Program-made: the position numbers and the translations under genes
Shown: piece by piece, positions 22,671 to 30,564 of the stretch
Numbering within the stretch: position 1 is the first letter of the stretch
Layout: the number at the start of each line of letters is the position of its first letter
Virus record (IMG/VR): IMGVR_UViG_3300021378_002465
Coordinates: 1 to 48,402 of that record
Reading direction: 5' to 3' (one strand)
From: a virus
DNA length: 48,402 nucleotides
Notes under the pieces: generated by a model
Databases searched by the model: none
Told to the model about the DNA's origin: nothing
The model's input: the letters and a program-made list of their open reading frames with translations, nothing else

Positions 22671-24713
22671 ATGGCATTAAGAATATTTGGATTTTGGACA
22701 ATTCTTGTCGCTCTGATTATTTCAGGGGTTGCGGCATATTATAGTATTATTGGATTAGTGGCAATTTTTGCCGCGGCCGCAGTACCTATTATTATAATGG
22801 GTGCCGCACTTGAAGTTGGTAAATTAACCACAGCCGTTTGGCTTCATACGTTCTGGGATAGAGCACATTGGGGAATGAAATACTATTTGAGTTTCGCACT
22901 TGTAGTATTAATGTTCATTACTTCAATGGGTATTTTTGGTTTTCTATCTAAAGCACATATTGAACAAACATCAGCTACTGAGGAAAGTGTAGAACAGACT
23001 TCAAGAGTTATAACTGAGATTGCCAGGTTAGAAGCTATTATTGCAAGATCAGAAATTAAAGTTGAGAAACTTGATAATACTGATAACAACCAAGATGCTA
23101 ATATTCAAGCACAAATAGATAAAGAACAAGTACGTATTGACAAAGCATTTGATCGTATTAAACCCGCAGTAGAACAGCAAAACAAAATTATTACAGATGC
23201 TAGAGCAACAGATAATACAAGAACAAAACCATACGAAGATCAGCTTACAAGTATACAAGCAGAAATATTAAGACTGGAAACTAGTGCAAAGGAATACGAA
23301 GGAAAAATCTCAACATTAGGTACTGATAATAGTGGAGTAGAACCTTTACTGGCACAAATAACTGCATTAGAAGATGAGATTATTCGTGTAACTAATCAAC
23401 TACAATCAACAGAGCAAGGACAAGTTAGAGCAGGACAAGCAATTATTGGTGTTACTAGTGATGGCTTATTTGGTGGTAATACTAGAACTGCTCTTGCCAA
23501 ATGGGTATCAGCACAACGTGATAGAATTACACAAATACAAGGTGAAGTAGCAACAGTACGTGCAGATGCAACTAAAACTGTTAAGATGGAACGTTTTCGT
23601 TTAGCGGGTGTTGTTAAAGATATACGTGAAGTACAGATACCTGCACTCAAAGAACGTGAACTTGTAATGTTAGGTAAGATTGACGAAGTACGTCAAACAG
23701 AATCACCTGTTATACAAACTGCAAGAGATGAAATACAACGTCTACGCACAAGTGCAGAAACAGCCGTTGCTAACAGCCAAACATTAATCAATCAACTACG
23801 TAGCCAATTGGGAGACGTAGGAAATACTGAAGTAATTGATGGTGAAATTGCTAAACTTAATACAAAAATAAAAGAAAGCAATGATGAAATTGATAACCTA
23901 ACAGAAGAGAAATATGCGTTACAAGCAGAATTTCGTAAGTTAGAAGCAGAAGTTGGCCCTGTGAAATACATTGCAGAATTTGTATATGGTGAAGCAGATA
24001 AAAACATATTAGAAGAAGCAGTACGTTGGGTTATACTAATACTTGTATTAGTGTTTGATCCATTGGCTGTTGTTTTAGTACTAGGTGGTATTACATTAAT
24101 TAAATGGAAAAAAGAGGGAGATGAAACACCTCCTCCACCACCTACGGAAGAATTACTTTTTGAAGATGTAGATCAAGAAGTTATAGACTTGGAATTTGCA
24201 AAAGAAACTACAGAGGAAGAAGCAGTAGTAATTACTCCAGAAGTAAAAGAACCTGTAGAGGAAGAAAAGGTAGAAGTAAGGCCAGTACCAGTCAAAAAAA
24301 AGGCTAAAAAGATAAAGCCAAAGAAAGAGGAAAAAGTTCCTGAGATCAAGGAAGAAGACAAAACAGATTACGAAGGATTATACGAAGATACACAAGGCTT
24401 CTATACAGTAGATGCATCAGGAGCTCGTAATTATAGTATTGATCCAGATCAAGAGAAGTTAAACAGAAAAGCAAAACAGATACAACAAACACAAAAACAA
24501 ATTGATAAAGTTGTGACAAGAATGAAGGAAGAAGGTAGGTGGCCAAATCCACCAACACCAACAGAGCGTCCTTCACTAGACCAAATCCTGGAAAGCGACA
24601 AGAGTGGTGAGCTAGAAAAATTATTAGATAAAGCAGATGATGATACACTAGCACAAGTATACCAGGCAATCTTATCAGATATGAAAATTCAGCCAAATCG
24701 AAAAAGTGAATAA
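22671..24713 (+). CDS. Large membrane coiled-coil protein
   Basis: 680 aa. Three hydrophobic segments in residues 1-95, a long coiled coil (about 105-440), another membrane span near 450-475 (WVILILVLVFDPLAVVLVLGG), then a Pro/Glu/Lys-rich tail. Inside the coiled coil, TSDGLFGGNTRTALAKWV resembles a peptidoglycan-binding repeat. Equivalent large proteins occur in T4-like marine phages without known function. A role in envelope remodelling or superinfection control is possible (inference). Confidence 0.75.
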   Translation: MALRIFGFWTILVALIISGVAAYYSIIGLVAIFAAAAVPIIIMGAALEVGKLTTAVWLHTFWDRAHWGMKYYLSFALVVLMFITSMGIFGFLSKAHIEQTSATEESVEQTSRVITEIARLEAIIARSEIKVEKLDNTDNNQDANIQAQIDKEQVRIDKAFDRIKPAVEQQNKIITDARATDNTRTKPYEDQLTSIQAEILRLETSAKEYEGKISTLGTDNSGVEPLLAQITALEDEIIRVTNQLQSTEQGQVRAGQAIIGVTSDGLFGGNTRTALAKWVSAQRDRITQIQGEVATVRADATKTVKMERFRLAGVVKDIREVQIPALKERELVMLGKIDEVRQTESPVIQTARDEIQRLRTSAETAVANSQTLINQLRSQLGDVGNTEVIDGEIAKLNTKIKESNDEIDNLTEEKYALQAEFRKLEAEVGPVKYIAEFVYGEADKNILEEAVRWVILILVLVFDPLAVVLVLGGITLIKWKKEGDETPPPPPTEELLFEDVDQEVIDLEFAKETTEEEAVVITPEVKEPVEEEKVEVRPVPVKKKAKKIKPKKEEKVPEIKEEDKTDYEGLYEDTQGFYTVDASGARNYSIDPDQEKLNRKAKQIQQTQKQIDKVVTRMKEEGRWPNPPTPTERPSLDQILESDKSGELEKLLDKADDDTLAQVYQAILSDMKIQPNRKSE

Positions 24714-24717
24714 ACAA

Positions 24718-25155
24718 ATGATAAACGATAACAGCAGTTTCACAGTAACTGCCCCCGATCTATACCTAACAGACGATGGCATTGGAGTACTTATTATTTC
24801 GCAGAATGCGGAATTTGTAACCAAAGTAAAAACAATGATGGAGAAGTATATTATTTCTAGCATCGTCTTTTTTGAAAATGCAAAACCAACTACAGAACAA
24901 AATGTAGCTTGGGAATATTTTGTAAGTAAACAAGCAGATTTAATGATTGTTGACATGGATTCATGTGAATATGCAGATTTACTAGTAGCAATTACGAGAC
25001 CCATTCCAACAGGAAAGTGGACAATATTCGTTAACCAAAAAGGATCTAAACGTGATGCACTAAGAGTAATTAGTGCTGAAGGTAAATACTTTCAGTTTAG
25101 GAACCTTGAGGATATAGAATTGTTTATACAAACCGAGATACAAGGAATAGAATAA
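24718..25155 (+). CDS. Hypothetical protein with receiver-like fold
   Basis: 145 aa from ATG 24718 (an upstream GTG at 24706 overlaps the previous stop). Alternating strands and helices with GVLIISQNAEF, a LMIVDMDSCEY strand ending in Asp, and KWTIFVNQKGS recall a CheY-like alpha/beta domain, but the acidic pocket at strand 1 is missing. Function unknown. Its stop overlaps the clpX start. Confidence 0.65.
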   Translation: MINDNSSFTVTAPDLYLTDDGIGVLIISQNAEFVTKVKTMMEKYIISSIVFFENAKPTTEQNVAWEYFVSKQADLMIVDMDSCEYADLLVAITRPIPTGKWTIFVNQKGSKRDALRVISAEGKYFQFRNLEDIELFIQTEIQGIE

Positions 25156-26366
25156 TGCAAAAGTGCCATTTTTGTGGCAAATCACAGAAGGAAGTATTTA
25201 AACTGTTAGAAGGAATTGACGGAGTACATATTTGTGACTCATGTGTAGACCTTAGTGAAAACTTACTTCGAAAAGAACGTGAAAAGATAGATGTTGATGG
25301 ACAACGTAGAGTTGTTAGAAAAACATTTAAAATACCTGCACCATCTGCAATTAAGCAACATTTAGACATACATGTAATAGGACAGGATAAAGCAAAAAAA
25401 GGTATTGCTGTCGCGGCTTACAATCATTACAAAAGAGTAATCAATACGTCAGATATTCCAATACAGAAAAGCAATATGCTATTTTTAGGCCCAACAGGTG
25501 TTGGTAAAACTCTTATAGCACAAACAGTGGCTAACTATCTTAATGTACCTTTCATTATATCAGATGCAACATCATTAACTGAACAAGGATATATTGGTGA
25601 TGATGTTGAAGTATTAATACACAGATTAGTACAAAAAGCAGACTATGATATAGCAAAAGCTGAAGTAGGTATTATCTATATAGATGAAATAGATAAAAAA
25701 GCAAAACGTAATGATATGGTTTCATTAAGCAGAGATGTTTCTGGTGAAGGTGTACAACAGAGTTTGCTTAAACTATTAGAAGGTTCAGAAGTAAGAGTAC
25801 CTAACTTACCCAAAAGAGTTCCAGAACAATTAACAATTAAAACTGACAATATACTATTTGTTTTAAGTGGTGCATTTGTTGGTATGGATGATATCGTAAG
25901 AGAACGCATGGGTAAAACAAAAATTGGATTTGGTGAACAGAAAAAAGAAGAATTTGATTGGGTGAATAATGTGGAAACAAAAGACCTAATCGCATATGGA
26001 TTAATACCAGAATTTGTAGGAAGATTGCCAAGTGTTAATATATTACACGATTTATCCAGATCTGATCTAATACAAGTCTTGACAAAACCCAAATTTAGTG
26101 TTATAAAACAATATCAGTCTCTTTTTAAGATTGATGGAGTTGATTTAGAATTTAGGAAAGATGCACTTGAAGCTATTGCAGACAAGTGTATAAAACAAAA
26201 AATAGGAGCCAGAGGGCTTCGCAAAATTTTAGAAGAAAGTTTATTGGAGACACAATATGAACTACCAGAATATACAATGAAAGGGATTACTAAAGTGGTA
26301 ATCACTAAAGAAACAATTGACACCCAGAACTCTCCCTGGAAAATTAAGGAGGGTGGAATTGCGTAA
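25155..26366 (+). CDS. clpX: ClpX, ATP-dependent protein unfoldase
   Basis: 403 aa, full length compared with about 420 in bacteria. N-terminal zinc finger with Cys4, Cys7, Cys27, Cys30 (adaptor/substrate recognition). AAA+ module: Walker A GPTGVGKT (112-119), pore loop GYIG (145-148), Walker B IIYIDE (173-178), pore-2 region SGEGVQQSLL, the ClpP-docking loop KIGFGEQ (IGF 257-259) and sensor-2 GARGLRKIL. All parts needed to unfold and feed substrates, including ssrA-tagged ones, are present. It precedes infC with an 8-nt overlap. The phage genome also encodes ClpP and tmRNA. Confidence 0.97.
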   Translation: MQKCHFCGKSQKEVFKLLEGIDGVHICDSCVDLSENLLRKEREKIDVDGQRRVVRKTFKIPAPSAIKQHLDIHVIGQDKAKKGIAVAAYNHYKRVINTSDIPIQKSNMLFLGPTGVGKTLIAQTVANYLNVPFIISDATSLTEQGYIGDDVEVLIHRLVQKADYDIAKAEVGIIYIDEIDKKAKRNDMVSLSRDVSGEGVQQSLLKLLEGSEVRVPNLPKRVPEQLTIKTDNILFVLSGAFVGMDDIVRERMGKTKIGFGEQKKEEFDWVNNVETKDLIAYGLIPEFVGRLPSVNILHDLSRSDLIQVLTKPKFSVIKQYQSLFKIDGVDLEFRKDALEAIADKCIKQKIGARGLRKILEESLLETQYELPEYTMKGITKVVITKETIDTQNSPWKIKEGGIA

Positions 26367-26886
26367 TCAGAGGAACGATAGAAGACGACCAGGAAAGTCA
26401 GTTCATCCACACAACGGAGATATTAGATTCCCCAATGTAAGAGTCACAGATGTAGATGGTGAATCATTATTACTAACTATACAAGAGGCACAACGTTTAG
26501 CAACTAGCAGAGGATTGGATTTAGTATTAATTGCAGAAAAAGCAGATCCTCCAGTGTGTAAGATTACAAGTCTTAATAAATTTTTATATGAACAAAAGCA
26601 GAAAGAAAAAGAGCAAAAGAAAAAGCAACGTGAAAACTTTAAAGATGCTAAAGAAATTCGTATGACTCTCAATATTGAACAACATGATCTAGAAACAAAA
26701 ACACGTAATGCACGTAAGTTTTTAGAAAAGAACTCTACAGTACAGGTAACTGTTACATTAAAAGGTAGAGAAAGAGGAAGGCAAGATGTTGCCAGACAGC
26801 TACTAGCAAAGTTTGCAGAAATGTGTGGAACAACATTAGAAACCGTACACAATAGTGGCGGAAGAATAAGTGGAAAATTAAAATGA
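26359..26886 (+). CDS. infC: Translation initiation factor IF-3
   Basis: 175 aa, about the length of bacterial IF-3 (180 in E. coli). N domain: IRFPNVRVTDVDGESLLLTI, then EAQRLATSRGLDLVLIAEKADPPVCKI, the family signature. A Lys/Gln-rich linker helix (EQKQKEKEQKKKQRE) joins a C domain with KEIRMTLNIEQHDLETKTRNA and VTVTLKGRERGR. IF-3 keeps 30S free and proofreads the start codon. The chosen start is TTG 26359, 6 nt after AGGAGG and overlapping the end of clpX. Non-AUG starts at infC are used for autoregulation in E. coli (AUU). Confidence 0.95.
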   Translation: MRNQRNDRRRPGKSVHPHNGDIRFPNVRVTDVDGESLLLTIQEAQRLATSRGLDLVLIAEKADPPVCKITSLNKFLYEQKQKEKEQKKKQRENFKDAKEIRMTLNIEQHDLETKTRNARKFLEKNSTVQVTVTLKGRERGRQDVARQLLAKFAEMCGTTLETVHNSGGRISGKLK

Positions 26887-27500
26887 CTTGGAAAAATAGA
26901 TACTTTGTAAGAGATTTTACATCAGAGTTACCGCCACGAGAAGTAGTTGATACTATTGCTGATTGTGTAAATTACATACCTTCACAGATAGCAGACAATG
27001 ATCATTTTTGGGTATTGCTTGAACCAGAGCATAAACATATTAAACAATGGTTAGTAGACAATGTTCACTATCATAACATTGAAGAAAATGGTGATATAGA
27101 AGAAGAACATTTTGCTCATCTAATCGACGCACCTTATGTACTACATTGTGCGTATAATACAGTAACAAAAACAGAAAAAGAATTTGATTTCCAATTACGG
27201 AACTCATTTTTTAGTGCAGGCGCCATTATTGGTGAAATTGTGCATTCAGGGCTTGATAGCACAGTTATAGGATGTACTGAAGGTTTACAAGAAAACATAA
27301 ACAAAAAACGTTTAGAGTATTGTAAACTTTTAAGTGATACTTTTCCTGAACTAAAAGAGTTAGAACTAGATCCATCATTAACTGTTGGATTTGGGTATGG
27401 CGTAAAGCATGACTCAAGAGTCATTTTAGAGGATCATGGCCATAAGTGGTATAGCTTAAAAAACTCACATAAAAGCCCTAATCTAATTAAGTTAAAATAA
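26883..27500 (+). CDS. Nitroreductase-like flavoprotein
   Basis: 205 aa. RYFVRDFTSELPPREVVDTI at the N-terminus resembles the RRSVRxF..xxvp opening of nitroreductases that binds FMN. SAGAIIGEIVHSGLDSTVIGC matches the helix carrying GLxSxxIG in that family. The central region is poorly conserved. It probably acts as an FMN-dependent NAD(P)H reductase of unknown substrate, or as an electron donor. It overlaps infC by 4 nt. Confidence 0.65.
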   Translation: MTWKNRYFVRDFTSELPPREVVDTIADCVNYIPSQIADNDHFWVLLEPEHKHIKQWLVDNVHYHNIEENGDIEEEHFAHLIDAPYVLHCAYNTVTKTEKEFDFQLRNSFFSAGAIIGEIVHSGLDSTVIGCTEGLQENINKKRLEYCKLLSDTFPELKELELDPSLTVGFGYGVKHDSRVILEDHGHKWYSLKNSHKSPNLIKLK

Positions 27501-27514
27501 TTAGATAAATACAC

Positions 27515-27542
27515 TTGACAAACACGTTGTTTGTCGTATAAT
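27515..27542 (+). promoter_or_regulatory. Consensus promoter with spacer palindrome (hsp20)
   Basis: TTGACA (27515-27520), 16-bp spacer, TATAAT (27537-27542). A perfect 7-bp inverted repeat GACAAAC/GTTTGTC (27517-27535) overlaps the -35 and fills the spacer, suggesting repressor control. A late-type GATAAATA lies at 27504. Confidence 0.8.
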
Positions 27543-27604
27543 ATACATATAAGTTTTATTGCCGAAAGGGATAGAATTTATATCTTGCTTAATAGGAGAA
27601 AAAA

Positions 27605-28042
27605 ATGCAAAAATATTTAACAACCCTCGACTTGAATAAGTTGACCCCATACGCAGTAGGATTCGATAGAATCTTTGATGATATGTTCCGCTACGTAGAT
27701 AACTCTTCCAACAGTACTGGATATCCCCCATATAACATTAGGAGCGAAGGCAATCATTATCAGATTGAACTAGCATTAGCAGGCGTTAAGAAGTCTGACC
27801 TAGACGTTAACACGGAGGAAAATAACTTAGTTATTGAACACAATCCAGATGAAGCTGAAGTAGAGAGTGAAAATACTTCCTGGCTACATAGGGGAATTGC
27901 AACACGTAAATTCCGTAGAGTGTTTACACTCGCAGAAGATGTTGTAGTTAATGGCGCAAAACTTGAAGACGGAATGCTTTATATTGATTTAGAGCGTATC
28001 GTTCCAGAAAGCAAAAAGCCAAAATCGATTGACATCAAGTAA
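27605..28042 (+). CDS. hsp20: Hsp20/alpha-crystallin small heat-shock protein
   Basis: 145 aa. N-terminal FDRIFDDMFRYVD as in IbpA-type proteins; alpha-crystallin domain from YNIRSEGNHYQIELALAGVK to a terminal VPESKKPKSIDI tail (the usual xPxxxKPxxI form). It holds unfolded proteins in a refoldable or degradable state. Hsp20 is common in T4-like cyanophages. Here it stands between infC/clpX and clpS, and has its own strong promoter and a 60-nt leader with SD AGGAG. Confidence 0.95.
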   Translation: MQKYLTTLDLNKLTPYAVGFDRIFDDMFRYVDNSSNSTGYPPYNIRSEGNHYQIELALAGVKKSDLDVNTEENNLVIEHNPDEAEVESENTSWLHRGIATRKFRRVFTLAEDVVVNGAKLEDGMLYIDLERIVPESKKPKSIDIK

Positions 28043-28052
28043 GCATAATCGA

Positions 28053-28075
28053 GGGGGAGTGAAATTCACTCCCCC
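28053..28075 (+). terminator. Strong GC hairpin after hsp20, no T-tract
   Basis: GGGGGAGTG/CACTCCCCC stem (9 bp) with loop AAATT, followed by AACCAAAAGG rather than T-run. It may be a 3'-end stabiliser, a processing site, or a terminator of unusual type between hsp20 and clpS. Confidence 0.55.
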
Positions 28076-28083
28076 AACCAAAA

Positions 28084-28091
28084 GGTAAATA
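28084..28091 (+). promoter_or_regulatory. Late-promoter-like GGTAAATA before clpS
   Basis: Ends 5 nt before ATG 28097, in the context TAAATACATACATG that is identical at 21341. The only SD-like bases (AAAGG) overlap it. Confidence 0.4.
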
Positions 28092-28096
28092 CATAC

Positions 28097-28396
28097 ATGA
28101 CACAAGTAACCACTACTGAAAAATCGCAAATAGTAAAACTTAGGGCACCTAATAAGTTCCATGTAATTATGTTGAACGATGATGCAACGCCTATGGATTT
28201 TGTTATTAATATTTTAGTTCAGATTTATAATAAATCACCAGAGCAAGCGAAAGAAGTCATGATAGAAATTCATGAAAAAGGGCGTGGTGTAGCAGGCGCA
28301 TTTAGTTACGAAGTAGCTGAACAAAAATGCACAGAGACAGTCACAGTCGCAAGACGACATAACTTCCCACTAGAAGTAACAATAGAAGAATCATAA
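28097..28396 (+). CDS. clpS: ClpS adaptor (N-end rule)
   Basis: 99 aa, typical size. MLNDDATPMDFVINIL carries the Asp-Asp, Thr and Met residues lining the N-degron pocket, and IHEKGRGVAG the conserved His. The C-terminal strand DNA region reads HNFPLEVTIEES, as in bacterial ClpS. It normally hands N-degron substrates to ClpAP and inhibits ssrA-tag degradation by ClpAP. No clpA is present in the window, so it would act on host ClpA or, less likely, the phage ClpX. Confidence 0.95.
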   Translation: MTQVTTTEKSQIVKLRAPNKFHVIMLNDDATPMDFVINILVQIYNKSPEQAKEVMIEIHEKGRGVAGAFSYEVAEQKCTETVTVARRHNFPLEVTIEES

Positions 28397-28957
28397 ATGA
28401 AAATAGCAATCACGCAACGAGTGATTGATTACAAGAATGGGCCGTATGATGCTCTTGATCATGGATTTTATTCCATGTTTAAAGGACACGAACTAATCCC
28501 AATTCCAAATCAACTTAAACATTTCAGATCAACAGCAATCACTGATGCAGACTTAGTCGTGTTCAGTGGTGGCAATAGTATGGTATCAGATGATTGGCAG
28601 TTTAATCATGAGCGACTAAAAGTCGAAAAACATGTATTGGACTTAGCCCTTTCCTATAAAACAAAAATACTGGGTATTAGTAGAGGAACACAATTCCTTA
28701 CAGTAAGTTTTGGTGGATCAATTAAAGCTGATCCAAATCATAAAGAAGATCACATAGTAAAATATAAAGATTCTAACATAACAGTTAGAAGTAGACATAA
28801 TGAAGTTTTAGGATCTGTTCCAGCAGGAGCAACAGTACTAGCAACAGACGCACAAGGCAATCCAGAATCTTGGATGCTTGAACATATAGGTTGTGTACTG
28901 TGGCATCCTGAACGAATGGATAACCATTGGATGCCAGACGAGTTACACTGGTACTAA
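28397..28957 (+). CDS. Class I glutamine amidotransferase-like protein with Cys-to-Ser nucleophile
   Basis: 186 aa. GATase1 architecture: VVFSGGNSM oxyanion region, ILGISRGTQFLTVSFGG nucleophile elbow and CVLWHPERMDN with the His-x-Glu pair. The elbow Cys of the family (GxCxG) is Ser here (GISRG), so glutaminase activity is probably lost or changed. It may have become a hydrolase or a binding protein. It starts directly after clpS (0-nt gap). Confidence 0.8.
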   Translation: MKIAITQRVIDYKNGPYDALDHGFYSMFKGHELIPIPNQLKHFRSTAITDADLVVFSGGNSMVSDDWQFNHERLKVEKHVLDLALSYKTKILGISRGTQFLTVSFGGSIKADPNHKEDHIVKYKDSNITVRSRHNEVLGSVPAGATVLATDAQGNPESWMLEHIGCVLWHPERMDNHWMPDELHWY

Positions 28958-28965
28958 ATATTTTT

Positions 28966-29009
28966 GTCAGCAATTCAGCTGACTTTGTGAGCGACAGGGT
29001 AAAGCTGTC
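28966..29009 (+). other. Two adjacent stem-loops in a 5' leader
   Basis: GTCAGC/GCTGAC (28966-28971, 28978-28983; loop AATTCA) and GACAG/CTGTC (28993-28997, 29005-29009). They fill the gap between a CTAAATA element at 28954 and the AAGGAG SD of the permease gene, and could control its translation. Confidence 0.5.
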
Positions 29010-29026
29010 AAGCAAAGGAGATAATA

Positions 29027-29986
29027 ATGGACGCACTCACTATATGGATGGCAATAGGATTTCTATTTGCCGGCTATTCAGTAATAGCAAATGATTCAGT
29101 TCAAACACTTGGAACATGGATCGCATCAAACAACGAAAAAGTCAATTGGAAAATTATGTGGGGAGCGGCTTCGGCAGTTCTCCTTTATACTTTGTGGTAT
29201 GGTTGGTATACTAACGGTGGAGACATCAGTTATGGACGACTAAACAAAATACCTTTCCAAGAAATACAATGGTATCACGCAATGGCACCAGGCCTATTGT
29301 TAATACTTACAAGAATAGGTGTGCCAGTTAGCACAAGTTTTCTTGTATTAAGTGCATTTGCAAGCACATTTATATTAGAGAAGATGCTTGTTAAAAGCAT
29401 GATGGGTTATGCTGTCGCGGCTGTGGCGGCATATTGTATTTGGATAGTGGTTACTAAACTACTAGACGAAGCAAAGCCTGTTAAAGAAGAACACAAGAAA
29501 GCATGGCGTATAGCACAATGGTTTACAACAGGCTTCTTATGGTTCACTTGGTTATCACATGACATGGCAAACATTGCTGTGTTCTTGCCAAGAGAAATAC
29601 CATGGGATCTAATGATTCTAATCAGTGCAATGTTTGTATTTGGATTAGGATATATGTTCCGTGAAGGTGGAGGAAAGATACAACAGATTGTAATTGAGAA
29701 GCACAACACAAGATATGTGCGTAGTGCTACAATTATTGATTGTGTATACTTTCTAATACTGTTGTTCTTTAAAGAAATAAACGATATTCCAATGTCAACA
29801 ACTTGGGTGTTTGTAGGATTACTATGTGGTAGAGAACTTGCTATGGCAACTATGACAGGCAAAGAAAAGTTTAAAACAGTATTTCCTTTAATTACCAAAG
29901 ACTTTATCAAAATGATGATTGGCCTAGGCGCATCAGTTGGTGTAGTTTTAGCAATTCATTATGTAATAGTTCCAAATGGACTATAA
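29027..29986 (+). CDS. PitA/PHO4-type phosphate permease-like membrane protein
   Basis: 319 aa with 8-9 hydrophobic segments. Both halves carry degenerate PHO4 signatures: IANDSVQTLGTWIAS near residue 20 (family GxNDxxNxxGT) and SHDMANIAVFLP near 180. The hydrophilic loop KPVKEEHKKAWR lies between the halves, as in Pit transporters. It is shorter than bacterial PitA (about 500 aa). Probable role: phosphate uptake during infection, fitting phoH in the same genome. Preceded by two leader hairpins and SD AAGGAG. Confidence 0.75.
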   Translation: MDALTIWMAIGFLFAGYSVIANDSVQTLGTWIASNNEKVNWKIMWGAASAVLLYTLWYGWYTNGGDISYGRLNKIPFQEIQWYHAMAPGLLLILTRIGVPVSTSFLVLSAFASTFILEKMLVKSMMGYAVAAVAAYCIWIVVTKLLDEAKPVKEEHKKAWRIAQWFTTGFLWFTWLSHDMANIAVFLPREIPWDLMILISAMFVFGLGYMFREGGGKIQQIVIEKHNTRYVRSATIIDCVYFLILLFFKEINDIPMSTTWVFVGLLCGRELAMATMTGKEKFKTVFPLITKDFIKMMIGLGASVGVVLAIHYVIVPNGL

Positions 29987-29990
29987 AAGG

Positions 29991-30018
29991 TTGACAAACA
30001 ACAAGGATTGTGTATAAT
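29991..30018 (+). promoter_or_regulatory. Consensus promoter giving a probably leaderless mRNA
   Basis: TTGACA (29991-29996), 16-bp spacer, TATAAT (30013-30018). ATG 30025 is 6 nt after the -10, about where transcription should start. The spacer contains ACAA-CAAGGA-TTGT. Confidence 0.7.
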
Positions 30019-30024
30019 AATATT

Positions 30025-30564
30025 ATGAGTATACATGCAATGATAGACCTTGAAACACTAGGTACAAAGCCTGACGCCGTTATTCTTACAATTGGTGGCG
30101 TCAAGTTTAATCCCAATGATATGAGTGAGACACATTCACACTTCTATCATCGATTTGAAGTAGATGAACAACTGATAAAAAAACGCACTACAGAAGAATC
30201 TACACTTGAATGGTGGGGTAAGCAAGACCCTGCGGTAAGAGAAGAAGCGTTAGGTGAGCATAATAGAGAGTCTGTGATGCACATTCTACAAGAACTTAAC
30301 AAGTGGTGCGTTGGAGTACATACTATCTGGACTCAAGGACCTGTATTTGATATTGGCATATTAGAGAATATCTATAGGCAATATGATCATCATGTTCCTT
30401 GGCCCTTTTGGAAAATTAAAGATAGTAGAACACTGTTTGGTATAATGCCAACAGATCCTCGCAAAGAGGTTAAATTCGCGGCACATAATGCACTAGAAGA
30501 TTGTAAAGTACAAGCATTGTGTGTTCAGAAGACACTTAAAAAATTAGGATTAATAGTAAAATGA
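30025..30564 (+). CDS. dexA: DEDD-family 3'-5' exonuclease (DexA-like)
   Basis: 179 aa from ATG 30025 ([14 protein letters not shown]); ATG 30040 is an alternative. Exo [10 protein letters not shown] (Asp, Glu), Exo [15 protein letters not shown] (Asp), Exo [15 protein letters not shown] (His...Asp). This is the RNase T/T4 DexA type of exonuclease that degrades single-stranded DNA or RNA. No SD: the promoter -10 lies 6 nt upstream, consistent with leaderless translation. It overlaps guaC by 4 nt. Confidence 0.88.
   Translation: MSIHAMIDLETLGTKPDAVILTIGGVKFNPNDMSETHSHFYHRFEVDEQLIKKRTTEESTLEWWGKQDPAVREEALGEHNRESVMHILQELNKWCVGVHTIWTQGPVFDIGILENIYRQYDHHVPWPFWKIKDSRTLFGIMPTDPRKEVKFAAHNALEDCKVQALCVQKTLKKLGLIVK

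Noticed and set aside
25676-26092. Minus-strand ORF inside clpX
   Set aside because: Shadow of a strongly conserved coding sequence on the other strand.
26403-26852. Minus-strand ORF inside infC
   Set aside because: Shadow frame; Cys/Phe/Ser-rich product typical of antisense of Lys/Glu-rich coding sequence.
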